This document shows, one piece after another, positions 1 to 7,667 of a DNA stretch of 64,000 nt (position 1 is the first letter of the stretch; each line of letters opens with the position of its first letter). The notes beneath the pieces were generated by a model. It searched no databases, was not told the DNA's origin, and worked only from the letters and a program-made list of their open reading frames with translations. Source of the stretch: [Clostridium] clostridioforme AGR2157 (lineage in GTDB: Bacteria > Bacillota > Clostridia > Lachnospirales > Lachnospiraceae); NCBI RefSeq assembly GCF_000424325.1, contig NZ_AUJR01000008.1, forward strand, positions 59,865-123,864, written 5' to 3'. A program made the translations under genes and the position numbers.

Positions 1-486
1 CGGACAATGGTCTAAAACCGTTATCACGGCATCTGTACCCGCCTTTACAGGACCTGTGAAGGCATTCATGGAACGGCCTTCCATTCCGCCGCATATGAGG
101 ACAGGCGTGATGGTATTGACCTGCTTTTCCTCAAGGGCCTTTAAATCGGCTTTTGCCAACAGGTCGCCGGCCTTTACCTTATCTCCGGCCTTTACACAGC
201 ACTGGAAGCATTCTCCCTTTAAGGCCACGGTCTCCAGGCCGAAGTGGACCATGACCTCTATGCCGTTCCCGGAACGCAGACCATAGGCGTGGAGGGTCTC
301 TGCTACGGAAACCACCTCTGCGTCAATGGGACTGACCAGATTGCCGTCCTGAGGCAGGATGGCAACGCCGTCTCCTATGATTTTCTGTGAGAATACAGGG
401 TCCGGCACTTCCTCTAATGGGACCGCTGTCCCGGTTAAAGGGGAGAGAATCCTGATTCCAATACAGCCGTCAGTGTTCTTGTTCAT
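1..486 (-). CDS. PTS sugar transporter IIA subunit, glucose (Crr) family, 3' end cut by window
   Basis: Cytoplasmic phosphocarrier that passes phosphate from HPr to an EIIB domain during sugar uptake. The reverse-strand reading opens with MNKNTDGCIGIRILSPLTG, the usual start of this family (SPLTG), and contains VMVHFGLETVALKG, which holds the phosphorylated histidine (about residue 87). About 162 residues are visible, close to the full 150-170 length, but no stop codon occurs before base 1. The ATG at 484-486 is preceded by AGGAGGT on the minus strand. It is divergent from a LacI-type regulator, which probably controls it. It could be a stand-alone IIA or the first domain encountered of a longer protein continuing outside the window. 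Confidence 0.85.
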   Translation of the reverse strand, partial: MNKNTDGCIGIRILSPLTGTAVPLEEVPDPVFSQKIIGDGVAILPQDGNLVSPIDAEVVSVAETLHAYGLRSGNGIEVMVHFGLETVALKGECFQCCVKAGDKVKAGDLLAKADLKALEEKQVNTITPVLICGGMEGRSMNAFTGPVKAGTDAVITVLDHCP

Positions 487-516
487 ATGTAACCTCCTGA
501 GTTTAATTGTTGCACT

Positions 517-528
517 GTTTGCGCAACC
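517..528. promoter_or_regulatory. Candidate LacI-family operator
   Basis: GTTTGCGCAACC contains the perfect palindrome TTGCGCAA (519-526) with a central CG, the pattern typical of LacI-family operators. It lies a few bases downstream of the predicted transcription start of the IIA gene, where a bound repressor would block transcription. Related half sites GTGCGCAAAC and GAGCGCAAAC occur at 671-680 and 682-691, directly upstream of the regulator's own promoter. Confidence 0.5.
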
Positions 529-538
529 GATTGCATTA

Positions 539-567
539 AATATAGTCCGGTTGTCTGAAGAATGCAA
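539..567 (-). promoter_or_regulatory. SigA-type promoter of the IIA gene
   Basis: On the minus strand TTGCAT (562-567) is followed after 17 bases by TATATT (539-544). The predicted start is near base 532, about 46 bases ahead of the IIA start codon. Confidence 0.6.
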
Positions 568-694
568 TAGATATTTTGAAAATCTTGTGTTTTCTACGTT
601 TTGGACAAAAATAGCTCCAGGCATTTGTGCAATTTTCTTAAAAGAGAATGCAAATGAGCGGGGTTGGGGGGTGCGCAAACAGAGCGCAAACGAG

Positions 695-723
695 TTGACA
701 AAAATTGCATTAAACTTTACAAT
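695..723 (+). promoter_or_regulatory. SigA-type promoter of the LacI-type regulator
   Basis: TTGACA (695-700), 17-base spacer, TACAAT (718-723). Two GCGCAAAC direct repeats end just before the -35 box, which suggests autoregulation. Confidence 0.65.
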
Positions 724-753
724 ATAGGAAGGGTGTATATGAATTGCGGAGAT

Positions 754-818
754 GGATTCGGTCAGCGGATTCGGTCAGCGGATTCGGTCAGCGGATCCTG
801 GCAGCGGATCCGGACAAT
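754..818 (+). repeat. 13-bp tandem repeat in the leader of the LacI-type gene
   Basis: GGATTCGGTCAGC occurs three times without interruption (754-766, 767-779, 780-792), followed by two degenerate units at 793-805 and 806-818. The array sits in the untranslated leader between the promoter and the ribosome binding site of the regulator. Confidence 0.85.
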
Positions 819-875
819 GGGTTTATATACATCCCCGTGACGATGAAAATGAAACGCATATTAAGGAGGCTGTTT

Positions 876-1913
876 ATGCCTGTTACAATCAAAGACGTGG
901 CTGCCCTTGCAGGGGTGTCGCCGTCAACCGTAAGCCGTACGTGCAAGGACCATCCCTCTATCAGCCGCCAGACCAAGGAGAAGGTCCGGCAGGCCATGGC
1001 GAAGCTGGGCTATGAACCGAATTTTCAGGCCAGCAGCCTGGCCACCCAGAATTCCCGCACCGTGGGAATCATTCTGCCCCCGTCGGAGTGGGAGGCTTAC
1101 CAGAATCCCTTCTATCTGGAGATGATACGGGGAATCAGCCAGTATTGCAACCAGAAGCAGTACATCAATACCGTGATTACGGGACAGAATGAGGATGAGG
1201 TCCTCCAGGCCATAAAGACCATGGCAAGAACCGGCCTGGCAGAGGGATTTATCGTGCTCTACTCCAGGGAGCAGGACCCGGTTCTGGATTATCTCTATGA
1301 AGAGGGACTGCTGTATGTGCTCATAGGAAAGGCATGCCGGAATGTGAACCAGACCATCTATGTGGATAACGACAATGTGCTCGCGGGCAGGGAGGCGGCG
1401 GAGTACCTGCTGAATTTGGGCCATGTAAGGATTGCCTGCCTGTCCGGGGACCATTCTCTTTTGTATAACCACGACAGGAAGATGGGGTACATGCTGGCCC
1501 TGGCAGAGCGGAGCATTCCTTTTGACGGCCGGCTGTGCGTGGAGGTTCCCTCTGTGCCGGAGGAGCAGGACCAGGCCCTGGCAGCCCTGTTCGCAAGGGA
1601 GGACAGACCCACGGCCGTGCTGGTCAGCGATGACATACTGGCAGTGGCCCTGGAAAAGACCTGCATTGGTCTGGGGCTATCCATTCCGGGGGATGTATCC
1701 ATCCTGTCCTTTAACAATTCCCTTCTCTCCAGACTCACATTTCCGCCCCTGACATCCGTGGATGTGAATGCCTGCCAGCTGGGAATCGAGGCAGCCGCCC
1801 AGATGATAAGCCATGTGGAAAATCCGGAGCTGGTGGCCACGAAAATCATTGTTCCCCACCACCTGGTGGAGCGGGAGAGCTGTGCGGGAGCCGGATGGTT
1901 CTGTGGTGATTGA
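876..1913 (+). CDS. LacI-family transcriptional regulator
   Basis: DNA-binding repressor or activator of sugar genes. The N terminus MPVTIKDVAALAGVSPSTVS is a classic LacI helix-turn-helix, followed by the hinge helix segment (residues about 45-60) and a periplasmic-binding-protein-like effector domain to residue 345. Length 345 is normal for the family. The ATG at 876 is chosen because AAGGAGG lies at 863-869; an open frame extends upstream to 744 but that stretch is the repeat-containing leader. It is divergent from the PTS IIA gene and the intergenic TTGCGCAA palindrome is its likely operator. The effector sugar cannot be told from sequence. Confidence 0.92.
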   Translation: MPVTIKDVAALAGVSPSTVSRTCKDHPSISRQTKEKVRQAMAKLGYEPNFQASSLATQNSRTVGIILPPSEWEAYQNPFYLEMIRGISQYCNQKQYINTVITGQNEDEVLQAIKTMARTGLAEGFIVLYSREQDPVLDYLYEEGLLYVLIGKACRNVNQTIYVDNDNVLAGREAAEYLLNLGHVRIACLSGDHSLLYNHDRKMGYMLALAERSIPFDGRLCVEVPSVPEEQDQALAALFAREDRPTAVLVSDDILAVALEKTCIGLGLSIPGDVSILSFNNSLLSRLTFPPLTSVDVNACQLGIEAAAQMISHVENPELVATKIIVPHHLVERESCAGAGWFCGD

Positions 1914-1970
1914 GATACTGAAACAGTATAACACATCCCCGGCAGGGGACTACCTGAAATAGGGCGGAAG

Positions 1971-2034
1971 AAGGCGCCGGATGGCCGGCGCGGCATGCTC
2001 AAGAGCAGCGGCCGGGCATCCGGGCGCCTTTTTG
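1971..2034 (+). terminator. Rho-independent terminator after the LacI-type gene
   Basis: A long GC-rich stem pairs AAGGCGCCGGATGGCCGG (1971-1988) with 2012-2030, with one bulge and one mismatch, and runs into a T tract (2029-2033). Confidence 0.75.
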
Positions 2035-2117
2035 CTGTCAGACTTATCTCCGGGTTCGGCCGGGATTTCAGCCAATTGTCTTATTTTTCTGAAATACATC
2101 TTATCGTATACTTCCTC

Positions 2118-2146
2118 TTGAAAAACACAACATTTAGTGCTAAAAT
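2118..2146 (+). promoter_or_regulatory. nrdDG promoter with an NrdR-like box in the spacer
   Basis: TTGAAA (2118-2123), 17-base spacer, TAAAAT (2141-2146). The spacer and its edges hold ACACAACATTTAGTGC (2125-2140), which matches the NrdR box pattern ACACWATATATWGTGT at 13 of 16 positions. A second, much weaker match overlaps the inverted repeat TGTTGC-ACAA-GCAACA further downstream. NrdR represses ribonucleotide reductase genes in many bacteria; its action here is inferred. Confidence 0.55.
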
Positions 2147-2264
2147 CTTATACTGTTGCACAAGCAACAGATTTTTCCAGTATTCTGTGATAAGATGCCT
2201 TTAAACCGTTTACCTTATGACAGGCAGCGTGGGAGAGCATTTGGATAAAAGGAGTGTAGTGACG

Positions 2265-4424
2265 ATGAAGATTATTAAGAGGAATGGCGCGGAAGAGGAT
2301 TTTGACAACAATAAGATCGTGGTGGCCGTGGCAAAGGCCAATACGGCTGCCGGAAAAAACAAGCTGAGTCTGGAGCAGATTAAGGACATTGCGGATTACG
2401 TGGAGTACAAGTGTGTAAAGCTTAACAGGGCTGTGTCCGTTGAGGAGATCCAGGATATGGTGGAGAACCAGATCATGTCTACAGGCGCGTTTGAGCTTGC
2501 AAAGGATTATGTGAGATACCGTTACCAGCGCTCCCTCATACGCAAGGCCAATACAACGGATAACCGTATTCTGTCCCTGATTGAGTGCAATAACGAGGAT
2601 GTGAAGCAGGAGAATTCCAACAAGAATCCAACGGTTAACAGTGTGCAGAGGGATTACATGGCCGGTGAGGTCAGCAAGGACCTGACCAAGAGGATGCTCC
2701 TTCCACAGGATATCGTGGAGGCGGACAAGGAGGGCATCATTCATTTCCATGATTCCGATTATTTTGCCCAGCACATGCACAACTGCGACCTGGTGAATCT
2801 GGAGGACATGCTGCAGAACGGCACGGTTATCAGCGAGACCAGGATTGAGAAGCCCCACAGCTTTTCCACGGCCTGCAACATCGCCACTCAGATTATCGCC
2901 CAGGTAGCCAGCAACCAGTACGGCGGGCAGAGCATCAGCCTGGCCCATCTGGCTCCCTTTGTGGACGTATCCAGAAAGAAAATATACGCGGAGGTTCAGG
3001 AAGAGGTAAAGACCTTTGGCTGCATGCCTTCCGAGGAAACCATCCATGAAGTGGTGGAAAACAGGCTTCGCAAGGAGGTTACCAAGGGAGTCCAGACCAT
3101 CCAGTATCAGGTCATCACACTGATGACCACCAACGGACAGGCCCCCTTCCTGACCGTGTTCATGTACCTGAATGAGGCTAAGAACGAGCGGGAGAAAAAG
3201 GACCTGGCCATGATTATCGAGGAGACTCTGAAGCAGCGCTGCCAGGGGGTAAAAAATGAGTCGGGCGTATGGATCACGCCGGCATTTCCAAAGCTGATTT
3301 ATGTGCTGGAGGAGGATAATGTCAACGAGGGAACCGAGTATTATTACCTGACCGAGATGGCTGCGAAATGTACGGCCAAGCGTCTTGTTCCCGACTATAT
3401 TTCCGAGAAAAAGATGATGGAATTAAAGGAAGGCAACTGCTTCCCTGTCATGGGATGCCGCAGCGCCTTAAGCCCCTGGAAGGATGAAAATGGAAATTAT
3501 AAATTCTACGGCCGTTTCAACCAGGGCGTGGTGACCATCAACCTGGTGGATGTGGCCCTGTCCTCCGGCGGGGACATGGAAGCCTTCTGGAAGATATTTG
3601 ACGAGAGGCTGGACCTGTGCTACCGGGCCCTGATGTGCCGCCACAACCGTCTGAGAGGCACTCTGTCCGATGCGGCGCCCATTCTCTGGCAGAACGGCGC
3701 CCTGGCAAGGCTTAAGAAGGGCGAAACCATTGACAGGCTCCTTTACGGCGGCTATTCCACCATTTCCCTGGGATATGCGGGACTCTATGAGTGCGTGAAG
3801 TACATGACCGGAAAGTCCCATACCGACCAGGCGGCCACTCCCTTTGCCCTGGAGGTCATGGAGTACATGAATAAGGCCTGCAACCGCTGGAAGGATGAGA
3901 CTAACATCGGATTCAGCATCTATGGTTCACCCATAGAGAGCACCACCTATAAGTTTGCCAAATGCCTCCAGAAGCGTTTTGGCATCATCGAGGGCGTGAC
4001 GGACAAAAGCTATATCACCAACAGCTATCATGTGAATGTTTCCGAGGAAATCGATGCCTTCTCAAAGCTGAAATTTGAGTCGCAGTTCCAGGCTCTTTCC
4101 ACCGGCGGAGCCATCAGCTACGTGGAGGTGCCCAACATGCAGAACAACATTCCGGCCGTGCTGGGAATCATACGGTATATCTACGACAATATCATGTACG
4201 CGGAGTTAAACACCAAGAGCGATTTCTGCCAGGAATGCGGATTTGACGGCGAGATTCAGATTGTGACGGATGAGAGCGGCAAGCTGGTGTGGGAATGCCC
4301 CAAGTGCGGCAACCGGGACGAGAACAAGCTGAACGTGGCCAGGAGAACCTGCGGCTACATCGGGACTCAGTTCTGGAACCAGGGCAGGACCCAGGAAATC
4401 AAGGAAAGGGTGCTCCATTTATAA
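2265..4424 (+). CDS. nrdD: Anaerobic ribonucleoside-triphosphate reductase, class III
   Basis: Reduces ribonucleoside triphosphates to dNTPs under anoxia using a glycyl radical. The first 90 residues form an ATP-cone allosteric domain (MKIIKRNGAEEDFDNNKI). The catalytic barrel follows. Near the C terminus are two CxxC pairs (CQEC about residue 655 and CPKC about 678) that bind zinc, then RRTCGYIGTQ, whose glycine (about 697) carries the radical. 719 residues is a normal length. The ATG at 2265 is preceded by AAAAGGAG; an upstream in-frame ATG at 2217 lacks a site. The activase gene nrdG follows after one base, so the two are co-translated. Confidence 0.97.
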   Translation: MKIIKRNGAEEDFDNNKIVVAVAKANTAAGKNKLSLEQIKDIADYVEYKCVKLNRAVSVEEIQDMVENQIMSTGAFELAKDYVRYRYQRSLIRKANTTDNRILSLIECNNEDVKQENSNKNPTVNSVQRDYMAGEVSKDLTKRMLLPQDIVEADKEGIIHFHDSDYFAQHMHNCDLVNLEDMLQNGTVISETRIEKPHSFSTACNIATQIIAQVASNQYGGQSISLAHLAPFVDVSRKKIYAEVQEEVKTFGCMPSEETIHEVVENRLRKEVTKGVQTIQYQVITLMTTNGQAPFLTVFMYLNEAKNEREKKDLAMIIEETLKQRCQGVKNESGVWITPAFPKLIYVLEEDNVNEGTEYYYLTEMAAKCTAKRLVPDYISEKKMMELKEGNCFPVMGCRSALSPWKDENGNYKFYGRFNQGVVTINLVDVALSSGGDMEAFWKIFDERLDLCYRALMCRHNRLRGTLSDAAPILWQNGALARLKKGETIDRLLYGGYSTISLGYAGLYECVKYMTGKSHTDQAATPFALEVMEYMNKACNRWKDETNIGFSIYGSPIESTTYKFAKCLQKRFGIIEGVTDKSYITNSYHVNVSEEIDAFSKLKFESQFQALSTGGAISYVEVPNMQNNIPAVLGIIRYIYDNIMYAELNTKSDFCQECGFDGEIQIVTDESGKLVWECPKCGNRDENKLNVARRTCGYIGTQFWNQGRTQEIKERVLHL

Positions 4425-4425
4425 G

Positions 4426-4962
4426 ATGAATTACGGTACAATCAAGAAGTATGATATTGCCAACGGCGCAGGCGTGAGGGTATCCCTGTTTGTGTCAGGG
4501 TGTACCCATCACTGTCCGGGCTGTTTTAATGAGGAGGCGTGGGATTTTGGCTTCGGGAAACCCTTTACAGAGGAGACTGAGGAGGAAATCCTGGACGCTC
4601 TTGCTCCGGATTATATAGACGGCCTCACCCTTCTGGGGGGAGAGCCCTTTGAGCCTGAGAACCAGGAGGCGCTGGTGCCTTTTTTGGAAAAGGTGAGGGC
4701 GCGCTATCCGCAGAAGAATCTGTGGTGCTATACAGGATATACCCTGGAACAGGACCTTCTGAAGGACAGCCGGGCCAGGTGCGGGTATACGGACCGGATG
4801 CTGTCCATGATTGACGTGCTGGTGGACGGGCGGTTTGTGGAGGCCCTTAAGGATATCAGCCTTGCCTTCCGGGGATCGTCCAACCAGCGCATTCTGAATC
4901 TTAAGGACACCCTTGAGAGCGGGAGCGTGAAGCTGCTGGAGATTGGCAGCGGAAGAATCTAG
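4426..4962 (+). CDS. nrdG: Anaerobic ribonucleotide reductase-activating protein
   Basis: Radical SAM enzyme that installs the glycyl radical on NrdD. The iron-sulfur motif CTHHCPGC (CxxxCxxC, residues about 26-33) is intact and is followed by the glycine-rich LLGGEPF motif that contacts SAM. 178 residues is typical or slightly long. It starts one base after the nrdD stop. The last few codons run directly into a fragment of an unrelated receiver domain, so the very C terminus may have been altered by the deletion that left that fragment. Confidence 0.96.
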   Translation: MNYGTIKKYDIANGAGVRVSLFVSGCTHHCPGCFNEEAWDFGFGKPFTEETEEEILDALAPDYIDGLTLLGGEPFEPENQEALVPFLEKVRARYPQKNLWCYTGYTLEQDLLKDSRARCGYTDRMLSMIDVLVDGRFVEALKDISLAFRGSSNQRILNLKDTLESGSVKLLEIGSGRI

Positions 4963-4963
4963 C

Positions 4964-5080
4964 GCTGCCAATGCCTCTGAGGAGGATAAGGCCAAGGCCT
5001 ATGAGGCGGGCATGAACGGTTATCTGGTGAAGCCTCTGGATATGGAGGCAGTGCTGGATGAGCTGAAGAAGCATTTGTAA
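4964..5080 (+). pseudogene. Remnant of a response-regulator receiver domain
   Basis: The frame starting at 4964 reads AANASEEDKAKAYEAGMNGY then LVKPLDMEAVLDELKKHL and stop. This is the last alpha-helix region of a REC domain, including the conserved lysine-proline pair (LVKP) that follows beta strand 5. There is no start codon, no phospho-acceptor aspartate and no ribosome binding site; it begins right after the nrdG stop in a different frame. The parent was probably a hybrid histidine kinase or response regulator lost by deletion. Confidence 0.75.
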
Positions 5081-5088
5081 GCAGCGTG

Positions 5089-5616
5089 CTATGGGCGGCA
5101 GGGTCCATCCTGGACAGAGGGCATGGCGGATAAGCTGTCATCCGCCGTCCCTCCGTGGAGTTCATGTATCAGATTTACCATCTCTATGGCTCCCGCAGCG
5201 CAGTCATATCCCTTGTTGCCTGCTTTGGTCCCGGCCCGTTCAATGGCCTGCTCAATGTTCTCCGTGGTCAGCACGCCGAACATGACCGGGACTCCGGTGG
5301 CAAGGGAGGTCTGGGCAATGCCCTTGGAGACCTCGCTGCACACATAGTCGTAATGGCTGGTGCTGCCCCGGATTACGGCGCCCAGGCATATGACGGCGTC
5401 ATAACGTCTGCTGGCAGCCATGCGGGAGGCGATGAGCGGAATCTCAAAGGCGCCCGGAACCCAGGCTACCGTGATATCGTCCTCTGACACCTCATGGCGC
5501 CGCAGGCAGTCCAGGGCGCCGGACAGGAGCTTGGAGGTAATGAATTCGTTGAAACGGGAGGCGACAATGCCTACCCTTATTTTTTTGGGAACAAGTTTTC
5601 CTTCTAATATATACAT
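5089..5616 (-). CDS. ribH: 6,7-dimethyl-8-ribityllumazine synthase
   Basis: Condenses 5-amino-6-ribitylamino-uracil with 3,4-dihydroxy-2-butanone 4-phosphate, the penultimate step of riboflavin synthesis. Family motifs are clear: [13 protein letters not shown] at the N terminus, VPGAFEIPL for substrate binding, and [16 protein letters not shown], whose histidine is catalytic. 175 residues is about 20 longer than usual; the extra residues form a C-terminal tail after [13 protein letters not shown] sits 8 bases before the ATG. It is the last gene of the ribD-ribE-ribBA-ribH transcript. Confidence 0.97.
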   Translation of the reverse strand: MYILEGKLVPKKIRVGIVASRFNEFITSKLLSGALDCLRRHEVSEDDITVAWVPGAFEIPLIASRMAASRRYDAVICLGAVIRGSTSHYDYVCSEVSKGIAQTSLATGVPVMFGVLTTENIEQAIERAGTKAGNKGYDCAAGAIEMVNLIHELHGGTADDSLSAMPSVQDGPCRP

Positions 5617-5651
5617 GGCGTATTCTCCTATTCTGAATATGTGACAGTTTC

Positions 5652-6851
5652 TTAATAATGCGTCAAATGTCCCATGCGCTGTTCCTTTGTCCTTAAATAG
5701 AACAGATCATGGACCGTTGGCGCCATCTGGATAGGCACCCTTTCTTTGATATCCAGGCCAAAGCCGGAGAGCTGGTATACCTTATCCGGGTTATTGGTCA
5801 GAAGCCGCAGGGTCCTGGCTCCCAGGTCCCTTAATATCTGGGCGCCTATGAAATATTCCCTCAAATCCCCCGGAAAACCCAGAGCCAGATTGGCTTCCAG
5901 GGTATCCATGCCCTGGTCCTGCAGTTCGTAAGCCCGGAGCTTATTGAGAAGCCCGATTCCCCTCCCTTCCTGGCGCATGTAGAGGAGAACTCCCCTGCCC
6001 TCCTGTTCAATCCGGGCCATGGCCGCGGCAAACTGCTGACCGCAGTCGCAGCGCAGGGAGCCAAAGGCGTCGCCGGTCAGGCATTCCGAGTGGACCCGGC
6101 ATAATAAGTCCTGGCCGTCCCCAATCTCACCTTTTACTAAGGCCACATGATGTTCCCCGTTCAGCAGGTTCCTGTAGCCGTAAGCCTTAAAGGTGCCGTA
6201 ACGGGTGGGCATATGGGTGACGGCAGCGCATTCCACCAGCTTATCGTGCTGTTTGCGGTAGTCCTGGAGGGCCTTGATGGTGGTGATTTTCATGTTCCAT
6301 TGTCCGGCGCATTGCAGGAGCTGGGGCATACGCATCATGGTTCCGTCCTCCTTCATGATTTCACAGCAGAGTCCGCATTCACTGAGACCGGCCAGACGCA
6401 TCAGGTCAACGGTGGCTTCGGTATGGCCGTTCCGTTCCAGCACTCCGTTTTTTCTGGCTGCCAGCGGAAACATGTGGCCCGGACGCCGGAAATCCTCAGG
6501 CCGGGACCGGGCATTCGCACACTGTCTGGCCGTCACGCCCCGTTCGGCCGCGGAAATGCCGGTGGAGGTGCTTATGTGGTCAATGGATACGGTAAAGGCT
6601 GTCTCATGGTTGTCGGAATTGTCGGATACCATCTGCGGGAACTTAAGCCTTGTGCACAGTTCCATGCTCATGGGCATACAGATAAGGCCTTTGCCGTGCA
6701 CAGCCATGAAATTTACGTTTTCCGTGGTGGCATATTGGGCGGCGCAGATAAAATCGCCCTCATTTTCCCTGTCTTCATCGTCTGTAACCAGTACGATTTT
6801 TCCCTGGCGCAGGTCGTCCAGTACTTCTTCTATGGTGTTGAATCCTTCCAT
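5652..6851 (-). CDS. ribBA: Bifunctional 3,4-dihydroxy-2-butanone 4-phosphate synthase / GTP cyclohydrolase II
   Basis: Supplies both riboflavin precursors: one from ribulose 5-phosphate, the other from GTP. Residues 1-200 are the RibB domain ([16 protein letters not shown] metal and acid cluster; RPGHMFPL). Residues 205-399 are RibA, with the zinc ligands in [20 protein letters not shown] and the catalytic RQEGRGIGL region. AGGAGG lies 10 bases before the ATG. The 399-residue length fits fusions of this kind. A 135-bp gap with 15-bp repeats separates it from ribE upstream. Confidence 0.97.
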   Translation of the reverse strand: MEGFNTIEEVLDDLRQGKIVLVTDDEDRENEGDFICAAQYATTENVNFMAVHGKGLICMPMSMELCTRLKFPQMVSDNSDNHETAFTVSIDHISTSTGISAAERGVTARQCANARSRPEDFRRPGHMFPLAARKNGVLERNGHTEATVDLMRLAGLSECGLCCEIMKEDGTMMRMPQLLQCAGQWNMKITTIKALQDYRKQHDKLVECAAVTHMPTRYGTFKAYGYRNLLNGEHHVALVKGEIGDGQDLLCRVHSECLTGDAFGSLRCDCGQQFAAAMARIEQEGRGVLLYMRQEGRGIGLLNKLRAYELQDQGMDTLEANLALGFPGDLREYFIGAQILRDLGARTLRLLTNNPDKVYQLSGFGLDIKERVPIQMAPTVHDLFYLRTKEQRMGHLTHY

Positions 6852-6894
6852 GGTGCGGGAATCCTCCTTGTTTTTAATGGGGACAATCCAGGTG

Positions 6895-6975
6895 TCCTGT
6901 TTTTAATTATCCTGTTTTTAATTATCCTGTTTTTAATTATCCTGTTTTTGATTATCCTGTTTTCAGTTGTCCTGT
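6895..6975. repeat. 15-bp tandem repeat between ribE and ribBA
   Basis: The unit TCCTGTTTTTAATTA is repeated with starts at 6895, 6910, 6925, 6940 (one change) and 6955 (several changes), followed by a partial sixth TCCTGTTCTGG. It is intergenic within the rib operon; on the transcribed strand it reads as an A-rich TAATTAAAAACAGGA array, which contains AGGA but no adjacent start codon. Confidence 0.9.
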
Positions 6976-6986
6976 TCTGGTACTGC

Positions 6987-7667
6987 TTAAAACCCATATT
7001 GTTTGAGTAATTCCGGTGTGATTCGGCTGTTGGTCCTTCTGTTTCCGGTGTCCGCCCATTCTGTGCTATGGGCAGACGGGGGGATTTTCATAAATTTTTC
7101 GATATATTTCCCCACACAGTCATTTTCCAGATTGACCACGCGGCCCGGTTTCAGGGACCCCAGGGTGGTGCGGGAGGCTGTATGGGGAATCAGGGATACG
7201 CTGAAATCCTGCTCCCTTACCTGGGCAACCGTCAGGCTGACGCCGTCTATGGCAATGGATCCCTTTTCAATGATGCAGCGCAGGATGGACGGGGCAGAGC
7301 GGATGGTGTACCACAGGGCATTGCCGTCGCGGACAATATTCACAATGGTCCCGGTGCCGTCAATATGGCCTGATACAATATGTCCGCCGAACCTGCCGCC
7401 TGCCATCATGGCCCGTTCCAGGTTAAGGGGGCTTTTGATGGGCAGACAGCCAAGATTGGAACGCTTCAGGGTTTCTGGCATCACATCCGCAGTAAAACAG
7501 CAGGAATCAAAGGAAGCCGCGGTAAGGCAGACGCCGTTGACGGCAATGCTGTCCCCCTTTTTTATATCTTCCAGGACCCTGCCTGCCCCGATGACCAGGC
7601 GGGAACCGGATGAACCGCCCTTAACAGACAGCAGGATTCCGGTTTCTTCTATTATTCCTGTGAACAT
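6987..7667 (-). CDS. ribE: Riboflavin synthase, alpha chain
   Basis: Dismutates two molecules of 6,7-dimethyl-8-ribityllumazine to riboflavin. The start MFTGIIEETG is diagnostic, and the two homologous beta-barrel halves each carry the conserved pattern (SIAVNGVCLT near residue 40, SIAIDGVSLTV near 137). 226 residues is slightly longer than the typical 200-215 because of a polar C-terminal tail. The ATG lies inside the end of ribD (16-base overlap) with AAGGGGAG 8 bases upstream, so translation is coupled to ribD. Confidence 0.97.
   Translation of the reverse strand: MFTGIIEETGILLSVKGGSSGSRLVIGAGRVLEDIKKGDSIAVNGVCLTAASFDSCCFTADVMPETLKRSNLGCLPIKSPLNLERAMMAGGRFGGHIVSGHIDGTGTIVNIVRDGNALWYTIRSAPSILRCIIEKGSIAIDGVSLTVAQVREQDFSVSLIPHTASRTTLGSLKPGRVVNLENDCVGKYIEKFMKIPPSAHSTEWADTGNRRTNSRITPELLKQYGF

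Noticed and set aside
752..1015. Plus-strand open frame containing the 13-bp repeats (VSGFGQRIRSADPGSG-like peptide)
   Set aside because: It overlaps the LacI-type gene in another frame and has no ribosome binding site; the repeats are better read as untranslated leader.
2148..3047. Long minus-strand open frame opposite nrdD
   Set aside because: It is the antisense shadow of a strongly conserved gene and shows no domain, ribosome binding site or family motif.
6147..7010. Hydrophobic repeat protein ([10 protein letters not shown] pattern) on the plus strand
   Set aside because: It is the antisense reading of ribBA plus the 15-bp repeat; no ribosome binding site and wrong strand for the operon.
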